Shown one piece after another: positions 7,249-15,968 of a stretch of 64,000 bases of DNA (its first letter is position 1; each line of letters opens with the position of its first letter). The position numbers and the translations under genes are program-made. Source of the DNA: an uncultured Mesonia sp. GTDB taxonomy: Bacteria > Bacteroidota > Bacteroidia > Flavobacteriales > Flavobacteriaceae. The stretch covers positions 124,001-188,000 of the forward strand of contig CANLVH010000003.1 of the NCBI GenBank assembly GCA_947494545.1, written 5' to 3'. The notes under the pieces are model-generated. The model did no database searches, was not told the origin of the DNA, and saw only the letters and a program-made list of their open reading frames with translations.

Positions 7249-9078
7249 ATGAAATACCTCAAAAAGATACTGCAGTTTGCCAAGCCTTATAAGCGTTATG
7301 CAATTCTAAACATTATTAGCAATGTTTTTTACGCCTTGTTTAGCACTTTGGCTTTTATCTCTTTTATACCAATGCTTCGGGTTCTATTTCAGGAAGAAGA
7401 GCCTTTAACCACCAAACCTGTTTGGGATGGTAGCTTTGGTAATTTAAAAGATTTTGCTAACGATTATTCTAACTATTTCCTTAATCAGCGCGTAGAAGAA
7501 TACGGGCAAATTTCTGCTTTGGTTACCATTTGTATTACGGTTATCATTCTGTTTTTCTTAAAAAACTTTTTTAACTATATGGCATTATATTTTATTGCCA
7601 GTTTGCGCAACGGGATGTTAAAAGACATTCGCAATAAAATATACGATAAGATTGTAGAATTGCCAATTTCTTTTTTCTCCGAAAAGAAAAAAGGCGACTT
7701 TATATCTAGAATAACCAGCGACGTTCAGGTAATACAAAGCTCGTTTTTAAGCATGTTAGAATTGTTTGTAAAAGAGCCGCTAACGCTTATTTTCACGCTT
7801 ATAGCAATGATAATGCTTAGTCCTAAACTTACGCTGTTTGTTTTTGTGTTTTTACCACTATCGGGCTTGTTAATTTCTTCCATAGGGAAAAAATTAAAAG
7901 CAAAATCTACCGAAGTACAAGAAGAAAGCGCCACCTTTTTAAGCATAGTAGAAGAGTCGCTTTCCAGTTTAAAAATCATAAAAGGCTTTAATGCCGAACC
8001 AAAATTTAAACAAAAGTTTTACGACAGTACTTTACGTTTAAATAAAACGCTTAACTCCTTATTGCATAGGCAAAATCTGGCATCGCCTATGAGCGAATTT
8101 TTAGGCGTGGTAGTAATTACCATAATTCTTTGGTTTGGTGGAAGAATGGTATTGATAGAAAACTCTATGGACGCGTCTACTTTTATAGGATTTTTGGTGT
8201 TGGCATATAATATTTTAACCCCGGCAAAAGCTATTTCTAAAGCTACCTACAGCATTCAAAAAGGAAACGCGAGTGCAGAACGTATTTTAGAAATTATAGA
8301 AACAGAATCTACCATACAAGACGCCCCAAATGCCGAGGAAAAAGCAGCTTTTCAAGATAAGATTCGTATAAACAACATCAACTTTCGGTACGAGAAACAC
8401 AATGTTTTGCATAATTTCTCTATGGAAGTAAAAAAAGGGCAAACCGTTGCTTTAGTAGGACAATCCGGAAGCGGAAAATCTACCATTGCAAATTTGGTAA
8501 CGCGTTTTTATGATGTTAACGACGGTAATATAGAAATAGACCATACCGATATAAGAAATATAAGCAAAAGATCTTTACGGAATTTAATGGGCTTGGTAAC
8601 CCAAGACTCTATTCTGTTTAATGACACCGTTAGAAATAACATTGCTTTGGGCAAAGACAACGCAACAGATAAAGAAATAGAAGAAGCCTTGCGCATAGCG
8701 AATGCTTGGGAGTTTGTACAAGAATTACCCGAAGGTTTGGATACCAATATTGGCGATAGCGGAAATAAATTGAGTGGCGGACAAAAACAGCGACTTTCTA
8801 TAGCACGCGCCGTACTTAAAAATCCGCCTATTATGATTTTAGACGAAGCCACTTCTGCCCTAGATACCGAAAGTGAAAAGCTGGTACAACAAGCTCTAGA
8901 AAATATGACTAGAAACAGAACTTCTATTGTAATTGCGCATCGTTTGAGTACAATACAAAATGCAGATAGAATTATTGTAATGCAACGCGGCAAAATTGTA
9001 GAACAAGGCAAGCACGCAGAACTTATGGGTATAAACGGCACGTATAAAAATTTGGTAGAAATGCAATCTTTTGAATAA
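7249..9078 (+). CDS. ABC exporter, MsbA-like (fused membrane and ATPase domains)
   Basis: A half-transporter of 609 aa: six-helix type IV exporter domain (about 20-330) fused to an ATPase domain. Walker A GQSGSGKS at 404-411, signature LSGGQ at 508-512 and Walker B IMILDE ending in D532-E533 are all intact, with the switch histidine in IAHRLS. It would work as a homodimer in the inner membrane. The best-known relatives flip lipid A core (MsbA) or export lipids and drugs; specificity is not visible. It begins 9 nt after the phosphohexomutase and stops 3 nt before the sigma factor, so all three are probably co-transcribed. Confidence 0.93.
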   Translation: MKYLKKILQFAKPYKRYAILNIISNVFYALFSTLAFISFIPMLRVLFQEEEPLTTKPVWDGSFGNLKDFANDYSNYFLNQRVEEYGQISALVTICITVIILFFLKNFFNYMALYFIASLRNGMLKDIRNKIYDKIVELPISFFSEKKKGDFISRITSDVQVIQSSFLSMLELFVKEPLTLIFTLIAMIMLSPKLTLFVFVFLPLSGLLISSIGKKLKAKSTEVQEESATFLSIVEESLSSLKIIKGFNAEPKFKQKFYDSTLRLNKTLNSLLHRQNLASPMSEFLGVVVITIILWFGGRMVLIENSMDASTFIGFLVLAYNILTPAKAISKATYSIQKGNASAERILEIIETESTIQDAPNAEEKAAFQDKIRINNINFRYEKHNVLHNFSMEVKKGQTVALVGQSGSGKSTIANLVTRFYDVNDGNIEIDHTDIRNISKRSLRNLMGLVTQDSILFNDTVRNNIALGKDNATDKEIEEALRIANAWEFVQELPEGLDTNIGDSGNKLSGGQKQRLSIARAVLKNPPIMILDEATSALDTESEKLVQQALENMTRNRTSIVIAHRLSTIQNADRIIVMQRGKIVEQGKHAELMGINGTYKNLVEMQSFE

Positions 9079-9081
9079 GCT

Positions 9082-9645
9082 ATGAGCGAGTTGAGCGAAG
9101 AAGAAATTGTATATAAATTGCAAAACGATCGAGAGGTAGAATATGCCTTTAATCAGTTAGTGCAACTATACAAAGAACGCTTATATTGGCATATTAGACA
9201 TATTGTAAAAAACCATGAAGATGCGCACGATGTCTTGCAAAACACGTTTATAAAAGTATTTAGGTATATAAAAAACTTCAAAAAAGAAAGTAAATTATAC
9301 TCTTGGATGTATAGAATTGCCACCAATGAGTCGATTACCTTTTTAAATAAAAAAGCAAAAAAGTTAAACATTAACAACTTAGAGCTAAACGAGCTGCTAC
9401 TTGAAAATTTAGAAAGTGATCCTTATTTTGAAGGAGAAGAAATTCAATTACTTTTACAAAAGGCGGTTGCTAGCTTACCGGAAAAACAGCAACAGGTGTT
9501 TAATCTTAAATATTTTCAGGATTTAAAATATAAAGAAATAGCCGAGATTGTGGAGGTAAGCGAAGGCGCTTTAAAGTCTAATTACCATCACGCGGTAAAA
9601 AAAGTTGAAAAATTTTTAAAAGAAAATCAAACCATAGATAAATAA
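9082..9645 (+). CDS. ECF-type RNA polymerase sigma factor
   Basis: A group 4 (ECF) sigma-70 factor, 187 aa. Region 2 covers about residues 20-95 (with the DVLQNTFIKVFRYI core-binding helix and the YSWMYRIATNES segment) and region 4 about 125-180, with the helix-turn-helix LKYFQDLKYKEIAEIVEVSE ending at about 171. It directs polymerase to a dedicated regulon, normally under a membrane anti-sigma factor; the next gene is a single-pass membrane protein that fits this place. It starts 3 nt after the ABC exporter gene, so at least part of its expression comes from the upstream operon. I could not identify its own target promoter. Confidence 0.95.
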   Translation: MSELSEEEIVYKLQNDREVEYAFNQLVQLYKERLYWHIRHIVKNHEDAHDVLQNTFIKVFRYIKNFKKESKLYSWMYRIATNESITFLNKKAKKLNINNLELNELLLENLESDPYFEGEEIQLLLQKAVASLPEKQQQVFNLKYFQDLKYKEIAEIVEVSEGALKSNYHHAVKKVEKFLKENQTIDK

Positions 9646-9662
9646 TACGGTCTAAGAAGTAG

Positions 9663-10268
9663 ATGAAAAAGAGCAAGTTGCCATATAATCTTAGTTCAGG
9701 TTTTAAAACCCCTGAAAACTATCTCGAAAATTTTTCGGTAGATATGGCATTGATTAATTCCGAAAAGGAAAAAAGCAGTTTACTTTCTAAAAAAGATTCC
9801 GGTTTTAAAATGCCGGAAAATTACTTAGAAGATTTTAATGTTACTTTACCGGTTGTAGAAAATAGCGGTTTACCCGAAAAAGCAAATGCTGGTTTTACAA
9901 CTCCAAAAAACTATCTGGAAGACTTTAACGTAGAAATTCCTAAAGAAGAAAGTAAAAAACCGAAGGTTATTTCTATTTTCCGTCGTAAAAACTTGGTACG
10001 CGCGGCGGCAATTGCAGCTGTATTTATGCTAGGCTTGTTCTTACTGCCGGAAAAAAGCATTACCGAAAATACGGTTACGCCGCTATCACAATTAGAAATA
10101 GAAACCTATTTAGACAACCGTACGATAGATTTTAACACCCAAGATATACAGTATTCTTTTGATTTGAAAAAAGAAGAAATATCTGAAGAATTAAATGAAG
10201 TTACCCAAGAGGCAATTTTTGAATATTTAAATGAAAAATCAGAAGTTTCAATGCTTCTAAGCAATTAA
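9663..10268 (+). CDS. Putative anti-sigma-like membrane protein with three GFxxPxNYLExF repeats
   Basis: Not a named family to my eye. The protein has 201 aa and one membrane segment (about 112-128) preceded by a basic stretch (FRRKNLVR), which puts residues 1-108 in the cytoplasm and the acidic tail outside. The cytoplasmic part holds three copies of one motif: GFKTPENYLENFSV (13-26), GFKMPENYLEDFNV (47-60) and GFTTPKNYLEDFNV (77-90), separated by linkers. Position directly after an ECF sigma gene (17 nt) and the topology suggest an anti-sigma factor or a regulator of it, with the repeats as candidate sigma-binding or peptide-docking motifs. No zinc-binding HxxxCxxC of classical anti-sigma factors is present, so this is inference from context. 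Confidence 0.7.
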   Translation: MKKSKLPYNLSSGFKTPENYLENFSVDMALINSEKEKSSLLSKKDSGFKMPENYLEDFNVTLPVVENSGLPEKANAGFTTPKNYLEDFNVEIPKEESKKPKVISIFRRKNLVRAAAIAAVFMLGLFLLPEKSITENTVTPLSQLEIETYLDNRTIDFNTQDIQYSFDLKKEEISEELNEVTQEAIFEYLNEKSEVSMLLSN

Positions 10269-10270
10269 GA

Positions 10271-10693
10271 ATGAGAAAAATAATATTTGTACTGTTTTTT
10301 AGCACAAGCATTTTTAGCCTTTCGGCACAAAAAATGGACGATGAAAAAATTCGGAATCTAAAAACAGCTTTTATTACAGATGCGCTTTCGCTAACAAGCC
10401 AAGAAGCCGAAAAATTTTGGCCGCTTTATAACAGTTTTGATAAACGCACCGATGCATTATATGACGATAAATGGTGTAATGTAAAAAACGGTTTAGAGTT
10501 AATAGAAGAAATAGATAAGCCAACTTCAGAAGAATTATTGCAAGAATACATTAGTTTAAAGGAAGAAAGCTTAGCATTAAAAAAAGAATTTATTAAGGAG
10601 TTAAAAGAAATAATTTCAGCAAAAAAAATATTGCGCTTAAAAAAAGCAGAACACGATTTTCATAAAATGCTTTTAAAAAAATATAGAAAATAA
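10271..10693 (+). CDS. Exported Spy/CpxP-like sensor protein
   Basis: Small exported protein of 140 aa with a clear signal peptide (residues 1-19, ending SLSAQ) followed by an all-helical, strongly charged body. The LTSQEAEKFWPLYNSF segment (about 44-59) and the coiled helices rich in K and E resemble the Spy/CpxP/LTXXQ-like periplasmic proteins that bind unfolded proteins or metals and feed back on envelope stress systems. It starts 2 nt after the preceding membrane protein, so sigma factor, membrane protein and this periplasmic protein form one three-gene signalling module. The family resemblance is by pattern; an exact assignment is not possible. Confidence 0.7.
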   Translation: MRKIIFVLFFSTSIFSLSAQKMDDEKIRNLKTAFITDALSLTSQEAEKFWPLYNSFDKRTDALYDDKWCNVKNGLELIEEIDKPTSEELLQEYISLKEESLALKKEFIKELKEIISAKKILRLKKAEHDFHKMLLKKYRK

Positions 10694-10725
10694 ATAGTTT
10701 TTTTTTGGTTAGTGTTAATGGTTGG

Positions 10726-10759
10726 AAATGGTCTAAAAATTTAGTTTTTTAGGCCATTT
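10726..10759. terminator. Bidirectional terminator between convergent genes
   Basis: AAATGGTCTAAAAA (10726-10739) pairs with TTTTTAGGCCATTT (10746-10759), 14 positions with one wobble. It includes the stop codon of the - strand gene. Confidence 0.65.
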
Positions 10760-11808
10760 TCTATAAAGGTAAGTTTGGCTATTCGGCCATCTCCGGCTGC
10801 GTAGGCTATAAAATCGTTCATAAAAGTTAAGGTGTAAAAAGGCTCTTTGCTTAAACTTTGCCAAGTTTGTCCAAAATCGTTAGAGTAAGCAATGCCTTTA
10901 AAACCAATTGCCACCAATTCTTTTCCGTTACTTTGCGGAATAAATTTCACACAACTTCTATATCCGGGCATCTCGCCGTTAGCTACTATTTGCCAGGTTT
11001 TACCGCCATCTTTACTAATAGCTTTATTATTGGTTTTCATTTCCGGCTTTGTATAATCGCCGCCAAAAATAACGCCATTTTTTTCGTCGTAAAAGTCTAT
11101 AGAATAAGCTCCCGTAGTAGCTCTGCCTTGCACTATTGGCGTGTTATAAACCTTCCAATTTTTTCCCTTGTCAGGGGAAAAATATACGCGCGAAGTTTTT
11201 CCGCCGCTTACAAACCAGGTTTTTTCGCCTACCGTCGCAATATTGGAGTTGCTAGCCGCAAAAGCAGCTTCGCCTTCTTTTTTGGGCGGTAATTTATCAC
11301 AAGCTATTTTCTGCCAAGTTTCGCCGGCATCGCGGGTTATTAAAACCGACATACAATTACCAACCGGATCGCCTATGGCAATACCTTCGTTAGCATTCCA
11401 AAATTGCATAGCATCGTAAAATACATTTTTATTTTCTTCGGTGTAAACCAATTGCCGCTTGCCAAAATAATTCACTTTATAAAGTAAAGCCGGATTAGCA
11501 ACACTCAGTAAGAAATCTGATTTACCATTTGTTCCAATTGCTCGAAACTCCGGTTTTTTGCCCTTTTCGTTTATTTTTCCTAAATAAGCAACCGAGTGGT
11601 CTGCCGTGTTTAGATAGCCAAATTTTCCGTGGTTTCCGGCAAAAAAAATATGGTCTGCATTTACCATTAAAGCCCTAATGCTAATATCGTCTTCGTAAAT
11701 AGTTTCTACCCTAACTTCCGAAAAGGCATTTTGGGTTTGCTCATCTTTAGCTACATTTACGCAAGCAAAATGTATAAAAAGTAATGGCAGTATCCATAGA
11801 TTTCTCAT
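10741..11808 (-). CDS. Ycf48/BNR-type beta-propeller lipoprotein
   Basis: A lipoprotein (MRNLWILPLLFIHFAC, lipobox Cys16) of 355 aa built from WD/BNR-like propeller repeats. Asp-box-like elements are visible as RDAGETWQKI, SPDKGKNWKV, SKDGGKTWQI and SNDFGQTWQS, one per blade, as in the Ycf48-like and plant photosystem-assembly-like propellers that are widespread in Bacteroidota under the name 'oxidoreductase'. There is no sialidase RIP motif, so glycosidase activity is not supported. I place the start at 11808 because it gives a proper lipoprotein signal and lies 17 nt after an exact -7 element; a longer frame to 11895 would overlap the divergent gene and bury the signal peptide. Confidence 0.85.
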   Translation of the reverse strand: MRNLWILPLLFIHFACVNVAKDEQTQNAFSEVRVETIYEDDISIRALMVNADHIFFAGNHGKFGYLNTADHSVAYLGKINEKGKKPEFRAIGTNGKSDFLLSVANPALLYKVNYFGKRQLVYTEENKNVFYDAMQFWNANEGIAIGDPVGNCMSVLITRDAGETWQKIACDKLPPKKEGEAAFAASNSNIATVGEKTWFVSGGKTSRVYFSPDKGKNWKVYNTPIVQGRATTGAYSIDFYDEKNGVIFGGDYTKPEMKTNNKAISKDGGKTWQIVANGEMPGYRSCVKFIPQSNGKELVAIGFKGIAYSNDFGQTWQSLSKEPFYTLTFMNDFIAYAAGDGRIAKLTFIENGLKN

Positions 11809-11825
11809 TGGTTTATAATTTATTT

Positions 11826-11833
11826 CAAATATA
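11826..11833 (-). promoter_or_regulatory. -7 element of the propeller lipoprotein gene
   Basis: TATATTTG on the - strand, exact consensus; supports the start at 11808. Confidence 0.65.
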
Positions 11834-11856
11834 AGATTATTCCTTGCTAAAATATG

Positions 11857-11864
11857 TAACTTTG
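11857..11864 (+). promoter_or_regulatory. -7 element of the methyltransferase gene
   Basis: TAACTTTG, exact consensus, 19 nt before the ATG at 11884; back to back with the - strand promoter. Confidence 0.6.
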
Positions 11865-11883
11865 CCTCCTCAATTTTTATACC

Positions 11884-13098
11884 ATGCGACTGCACAGAAA
11901 CCTTGTTTTTGCGGTAATAGATACGTTAAAACTTATTTTTAACGATAATAAATATGCCGATAAAGAAATAGCCAAAACTTTAAAACGTGATAAACGCTGG
12001 GGCTCCCGCGATAGAAGTTTTATTGCCGAAACCACCTACGATATTGTACGTTGGAAAAGACTTTATGCAGAAATTGCAGAAGTAAAAGAACCTTTTTCGC
12101 GCGCTAACTTATTTAGACTTTTTGCCGTTTGGGCAACCTTAAAAGGTATAAAATTACCGGACTGGAAGCAATTAGAAAAAACTCCCACCCGCCGAATAAA
12201 AGGCAGATTTGACGAGCTTAGCAAAACAAGAAAATTCCGAGAGTCTATACCGGATTGGTTAGATGATTTAGGCGTAGAAAGCTTAGGCGAAGATACGTGG
12301 GCCAAAGAAATTGCGGCGCTAAACAAACAAGCACCCGTAGTATTACGCGTAAATAAATTGCAAGCCTCCAAAAAAGAAGTCCGCGACAGCTTATTTTCAG
12401 AAAATATAGAAAGTAATAGTTTAGGTAAATATCCCGATGCTTTACAACTGGAAAACCGCGAAAATGTTTTTAAAACAGAAGCCTTTAAAAAAGGTTTTTT
12501 TGAGGTGCAAGATGCTTCCTCGCAATTGGTAGCAGCGTTTTTAAACGTAAAACCAGGAATGCGCGTAGTAGATACTTGCGCCGGTGCAGGCGGTAAAACC
12601 TTGCATTTGGCTTCGTTGATGGAAAATAAAGGACAAATTATTGCCTTAGATATTTATGAAAATAAATTAAGAGAACTAAAAAGGCGTGCAAAACGTGCGG
12701 GAGCACATAATATAGACACGCGTACGATAGACTCTACTAAGGTTATTAAAAAATTACACAACACGGCAGATCGCGTTTTGATTGACGCACCGTGTAGTGG
12801 TTTGGGGGTTTTAAGTAGAAATCCGGATGCCAAATGGAAATTACAACCGGAATTTCTAGAAAGAATTAAAAAAACCCAACAAGAAATCTTAAAAGATTAT
12901 TCTAAAATATTAAAAGCAAACGGACAATTGGTATATGCCACTTGCTCCATTCTTCCTTCCGAAAACGAAAAACAAGTACAAGATTTCTTAAAATCGGAAG
13001 AAGGTAAAAAATTCAACTTGATAAAAGAGAAAAAAGTCTTGGCCCACAAATCGGGTTACGATGGTTTTTATATGGCATTATTACAAAAAGAAGAATAA
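11884..13098 (+). CDS. RsmB/Sun-type rRNA cytosine-C5 methyltransferase
   Basis: S-adenosylmethionine-dependent RNA m5C methyltransferase of the RsmB/NOP2/Sun group, 404 aa. The N-terminal part (1-130) resembles the NusB-like RNA-binding domain in a reduced form; the Rossmann domain follows. SAM-binding DTCAGAGGKT is at 230-239, the releasing cysteine C304 in APCSG and the nucleophilic cysteine C354 in ATCS, with the PSENE segment after it. In E. coli the RsmB enzyme modifies C967 of 16S rRNA; whether this protein targets the same base is inferred from family only. The next gene starts one base after its stop, but that gene encodes a secreted nuclease, so the pairing is probably not functional. 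Confidence 0.9.
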   Translation: MRLHRNLVFAVIDTLKLIFNDNKYADKEIAKTLKRDKRWGSRDRSFIAETTYDIVRWKRLYAEIAEVKEPFSRANLFRLFAVWATLKGIKLPDWKQLEKTPTRRIKGRFDELSKTRKFRESIPDWLDDLGVESLGEDTWAKEIAALNKQAPVVLRVNKLQASKKEVRDSLFSENIESNSLGKYPDALQLENRENVFKTEAFKKGFFEVQDASSQLVAAFLNVKPGMRVVDTCAGAGGKTLHLASLMENKGQIIALDIYENKLRELKRRAKRAGAHNIDTRTIDSTKVIKKLHNTADRVLIDAPCSGLGVLSRNPDAKWKLQPEFLERIKKTQQEILKDYSKILKANGQLVYATCSILPSENEKQVQDFLKSEEGKKFNLIKEKKVLAHKSGYDGFYMALLQKEE

Positions 13099-13099
13099 C

Positions 13100-14971
13100 A
13101 TGAAACAACAAATTACTTTACCCCTATTTTTTTTATTCTGTATTGGCATCTTTGCACAAGCCCCAACCGGGTATTATGACGATGCGCAAAACTTGAGCGG
13201 ATATACTTTAAAATCTGCGTTAAGCACCATAATTTCTAACGGGCACACATCACAAGGTTACGATGCTTTATGGAGTGCTTACTACGATACAGATAGAGAT
13301 TATTATTACGAAGATGATGGTACTATTTTAGATATTTATTCTGAAAATCCCGCTGGCGTAGATCCCTACACTTATTCTGTAGGCAACGACCAATGCGGCA
13401 ACTACAATGGCGAAGGAGTTTGCTATAACCGCGAACATTTAATGCCGCAAAGTTGGTTTGATTCTGCTTCTCCTATGAAAAGTGATGTGCACCACGTTTA
13501 TCCAACAGATGGTTATGTTAACGGGAGAAGAGGACATTTGCCTTTTGGCGAAGTAAACAATCCTAACTGGACGTCGCAAAACGGTTCTAAAAAAGGAAAC
13601 AATGTATATCCCAACGCTTATACCGGCGAAGTTTTTGAACCAATAGACGAATTTAAAGGAGACATTGCCCGCGTATACTTTTATATGGCTACGCGCTATG
13701 AAGATCAAATAGGAAGTTGGGAAAGCGAAAACGATGGCAGTCAAAATACCTTAGACGGAAGTTCTGACCAAGTTTTTGAAGATTGGATGCTTGCTATGCT
13801 TTTAGAATGGCATTTTAGCGATCCGGTTTCGCAAAAAGAAATAGATAGAAATAACGCTTCTTACGATTTTCAAGGAAACCGCAATCCGTTTATAGATAAT
13901 CCGCAATGGGCTGCCGCAATTTGGGGAGAACCAGATACAGAAGCACCAACTGCACCAACCAACTTAATGGCAGACAACATAACAGATACCGGCGTAGACT
14001 TATTTTGGGATGCCGCTACAGATAATGTTGCCGTAACTTCTTACCAAATAGAACAAGATGGCGCGGTTGTGGGAACTTCTGTAAACACCACTTTTAATCT
14101 AAACAATTTAACCCCGGAAACTTCGTACACGTTTGCGGTTTATGCTTTAGATGCGCAAAATAATATTTCTGCGGCAAGCAACAGTATAGAAATTACAACA
14201 TTAGAAGCCCCGGAAATTATTTTTGAAGAAGACTTTAACGATTGTAACAGCGTACAATTTACCGCCGTTAGCGAAATGAGTGATATAGATTGGGAATGTG
14301 CAATTCAATACGGACAAAACGACACCGGTGCTTACCAAATGAATGCTTTTGAAAGCGGACAGCAAGTACCAAGTATAGACTGGTTAATAACTAACAATCC
14401 AATTAATTTTGATGCCTTTACGGAAGAGCAACTAAGTTTTTATACAGACGCATCTTTTGGCAATACCGAGTTGCAACTCTTGTATTCTACAGATTATGAT
14501 AGCAATCAAATGCCTTCTGATGCTACGTGGTTACCGGTTCCAAACGTTACAATTCCATTATTTCCCGGTGGTAGCGAAGAAGAAGTATATCTTTTTGAAG
14601 ATATAGATATTAGCGCTATTCAAGGCTCGGTTTACTTTGCTTTTAAATACGACACTTCTAATGGCGAGCAAGCAACCCGCTGGACGGTAGATAATTTTAT
14701 TATAGAAGGAGCAGAAAACCTTTCGGTTGCGCAAAACAAGTTAGAAGATTTAGTAATTTATCCTAATCCTTCTTCCGGTTACCTTCAAGTTAAGCTTCCT
14801 TCTAGTAAGAATTTTAGTTATAAGATTTTCGATATAAATGGGCGCTTGTTACAATCCGCGAAAGCGAAAACCGGACAATCTATTTCCGTACAGAAATTAC
14901 AAACAGGTTTGTATTTAATGCAAGTTTCTGCGGAAGGAAAAATTGCAACCAAAAAATTAGTAATTCAATAA
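13100..14971 (+). CDS. Secreted endonuclease I with FN3 and T9SS sorting domain
   Basis: An extracellular nuclease of 623 aa. After a signal peptide (residues 1-19, ending GIFAQ) comes an EndA/endonuclease I domain (about 25-280) with the HNH-like metal finger around NREHLMPQSW (H113) and the downstream NGRRGHLPFG. A fibronectin type III domain follows (about 283-370), then a beta-rich domain (380-550) and a C-terminal type IX secretion sorting domain of about 70 residues beginning at YPNPSSG and ending KLVIQ, which sends the protein out through the T9SS. Likely role: degrading external DNA for phosphate or nitrogen. I chose 13100 because it gives the signal peptide; an earlier in-frame start at 13061 lies inside the upstream gene. 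Confidence 0.93.
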   Translation: MKQQITLPLFFLFCIGIFAQAPTGYYDDAQNLSGYTLKSALSTIISNGHTSQGYDALWSAYYDTDRDYYYEDDGTILDIYSENPAGVDPYTYSVGNDQCGNYNGEGVCYNREHLMPQSWFDSASPMKSDVHHVYPTDGYVNGRRGHLPFGEVNNPNWTSQNGSKKGNNVYPNAYTGEVFEPIDEFKGDIARVYFYMATRYEDQIGSWESENDGSQNTLDGSSDQVFEDWMLAMLLEWHFSDPVSQKEIDRNNASYDFQGNRNPFIDNPQWAAAIWGEPDTEAPTAPTNLMADNITDTGVDLFWDAATDNVAVTSYQIEQDGAVVGTSVNTTFNLNNLTPETSYTFAVYALDAQNNISAASNSIEITTLEAPEIIFEEDFNDCNSVQFTAVSEMSDIDWECAIQYGQNDTGAYQMNAFESGQQVPSIDWLITNNPINFDAFTEEQLSFYTDASFGNTELQLLYSTDYDSNQMPSDATWLPVPNVTIPLFPGGSEEEVYLFEDIDISAIQGSVYFAFKYDTSNGEQATRWTVDNFIIEGAENLSVAQNKLEDLVIYPNPSSGYLQVKLPSSKNFSYKIFDINGRLLQSAKAKTGQSISVQKLQTGLYLMQVSAEGKIATKKLVIQ

Positions 14972-14993
14972 TAATTACTAATTAAAGAAACTT

Positions 14994-15022
14994 AAAAAGA
15001 CGGACGCGAGTTCGTCTTTTTT
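14994..15022 (+). terminator. Terminator of the endonuclease gene
   Basis: AAAAAGACGGAC pairs with GTTCGTCTTTTT (one G-U) around a GCGA tetraloop, ending in a T run. A strong intrinsic terminator. Confidence 0.85.
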
Positions 15023-15210
15023 GTTTGAAATAAATACTATTTTCATTCGTAAAAACAAATCCGACAAAACAAATTAATATTTTCTAGAAAGCAATATATT
15101 CACTGATTTTCTAGTATTATTTAGCAACTTAAGTTGTATTTTATACTGTAATTTAACATTAGTTTATTTTTGAAAACGGCCTACTTTTAATTTTCGTAGT
15201 AAAACCAATA

Positions 15211-15277
15211 AAAACCGCAGCGACTGGCAGCGGAGGATGGCCTAGCGCAGCGGTTGCCATCCGTAGGATAAGGTTTT
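15211..15277. repeat. GC-rich imperfect palindrome
   Basis: An island of high GC in AT-rich surroundings. GGATGGC (15235-15241) pairs with GCCATCC (15256-15262); AAAACC (15211-15216) pairs with GGTTTT (15272-15277) outside it; GCAGCG occurs three times between. It resembles a dispersed intergenic palindromic repeat. Confidence 0.6.
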
Positions 15278-15321
15278 TTTTATGGTTTTCAAGAAGAGTA
15301 AAATAAGTCTAGACTTTTTTG

Positions 15322-15350
15322 TTTCTTTTTTGGGCGACGCAAAAAAGAAA
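15322..15350. repeat. TTTCTTTTTTG hairpin with GGCGACG loop
   Basis: Perfect 11-bp inverted repeat TTTCTTTTTTG/CAAAAAAGAAA around a 7-nt GC-rich loop. Same architecture as the hairpins at 58899 and 61692. Confidence 0.65.
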
Positions 15351-15388
15351 AAGAAGTTTTTAGAATTATCTAATTTATTTAAAACAGA

Positions 15389-15919
15389 ATGGATATGAAA
15401 TTTAAACTAAAAAAAGCAGAAAAAGACGAAATAAATAAAGCTTTAGCCATATTTAAAGCTGCTGCGAAAAGTATTGCAAAGAAAAATATAGACCATTGGC
15501 AGTATTGGAAAAATCCGCCACAAGAAAAAATTACATGGGTGCAGGAAGGTTTCGAAAAAGAAGAGTTTTTCTTTATAGAAAGTTTGCAACAAGAAACCAT
15601 CGGGATGCTTCGGATTCTAGAAGAAGATTTGCGCTATTGGGGTAAAACAACAGCTAAAGCTAAATACGTACATTCTTTAGTGGTTTTAGAAAAATTTAAA
15701 GGAAAAAATATAGGGCAAAAAGTTTTGCAAAGTCTTGCAGAAGAAGCCACAAACCAAGGTTTTGAATATTTACGTTTAGATTGCGAGGCAAAAAACAGCA
15801 AACTCTGCAATTATTACGAACAACAAGGCTTTATAAAAGTAGGTACACAAAATTTAAGTGGTTCTACCTATAATTTATACCAAAAAAAACTGATTAACGC
15901 TTTTTCTGAAGATTATTAA
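15389..15919 (+). CDS. GNAT family N-acetyltransferase
   Basis: A GCN5-related acetyltransferase, 176 aa. The acetyl-CoA binding core is visible: the beta4 strand AKYVHSLVVLEKFKG (about 91-105) leads into the pyrophosphate loop KGKNIGQKVLQ (R/QxxGxG/A variant), and the C-terminal LRLDCEAKNSKLCNYYEQQGF segment (about 131-151) is the conserved alpha4-beta6-beta7 region. Substrate unknown. An ATG two codons downstream (15395) is an equally good start. No neighbour gives a clue: the next gene, purL, has its own promoter. Confidence 0.9.
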   Translation: MDMKFKLKKAEKDEINKALAIFKAAAKSIAKKNIDHWQYWKNPPQEKITWVQEGFEKEEFFFIESLQQETIGMLRILEEDLRYWGKTTAKAKYVHSLVVLEKFKGKNIGQKVLQSLAEEATNQGFEYLRLDCEAKNSKLCNYYEQQGFIKVGTQNLSGSTYNLYQKKLINAFSEDY

Positions 15920-15930
15920 AAGGAAACAAT

Positions 15931-15938
15931 TAAATTTG
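15931..15938 (+). promoter_or_regulatory. -7 element of purL
   Basis: TAAATTTG, exact consensus. It overlaps an in-frame TTG at 15936, which argues against that TTG as a start and for the ATG at 15969. Confidence 0.65.
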
Positions 15939-15968
15939 CAACCTAACACAACACACAAACTTACTTTT

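Larger units (their letters stand above)
14972..15388. other. Gene-free stretch with repeat-like sequence
   Basis: 417 bp without a gene. It holds a terminator, a GC-rich imperfect palindrome (15211-15277) and a poly-purine/poly-pyrimidine hairpin (15322-15350), all listed separately. Nothing else is recognised. Confidence 0.6.

Noticed and set aside
10858..11419. Overlapping open frames on the + strand
   Set aside because: Antisense to the propeller lipoprotein, whose repeated Asp-box-like motifs establish the real frame.
11809..11895. N-terminal extension of the propeller lipoprotein
   Set aside because: Would cover both divergent promoters, overlap the methyltransferase gene and bury the lipoprotein signal.
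13061..13099. Upstream start for the endonuclease
   Set aside because: Inside the methyltransferase gene and would place charged residues before the signal peptide.
15936..15968. Longer purL start at TTG
   Set aside because: Coincides with an exact -7 promoter element; the ATG at 15969 begins with the conserved family N-terminus.
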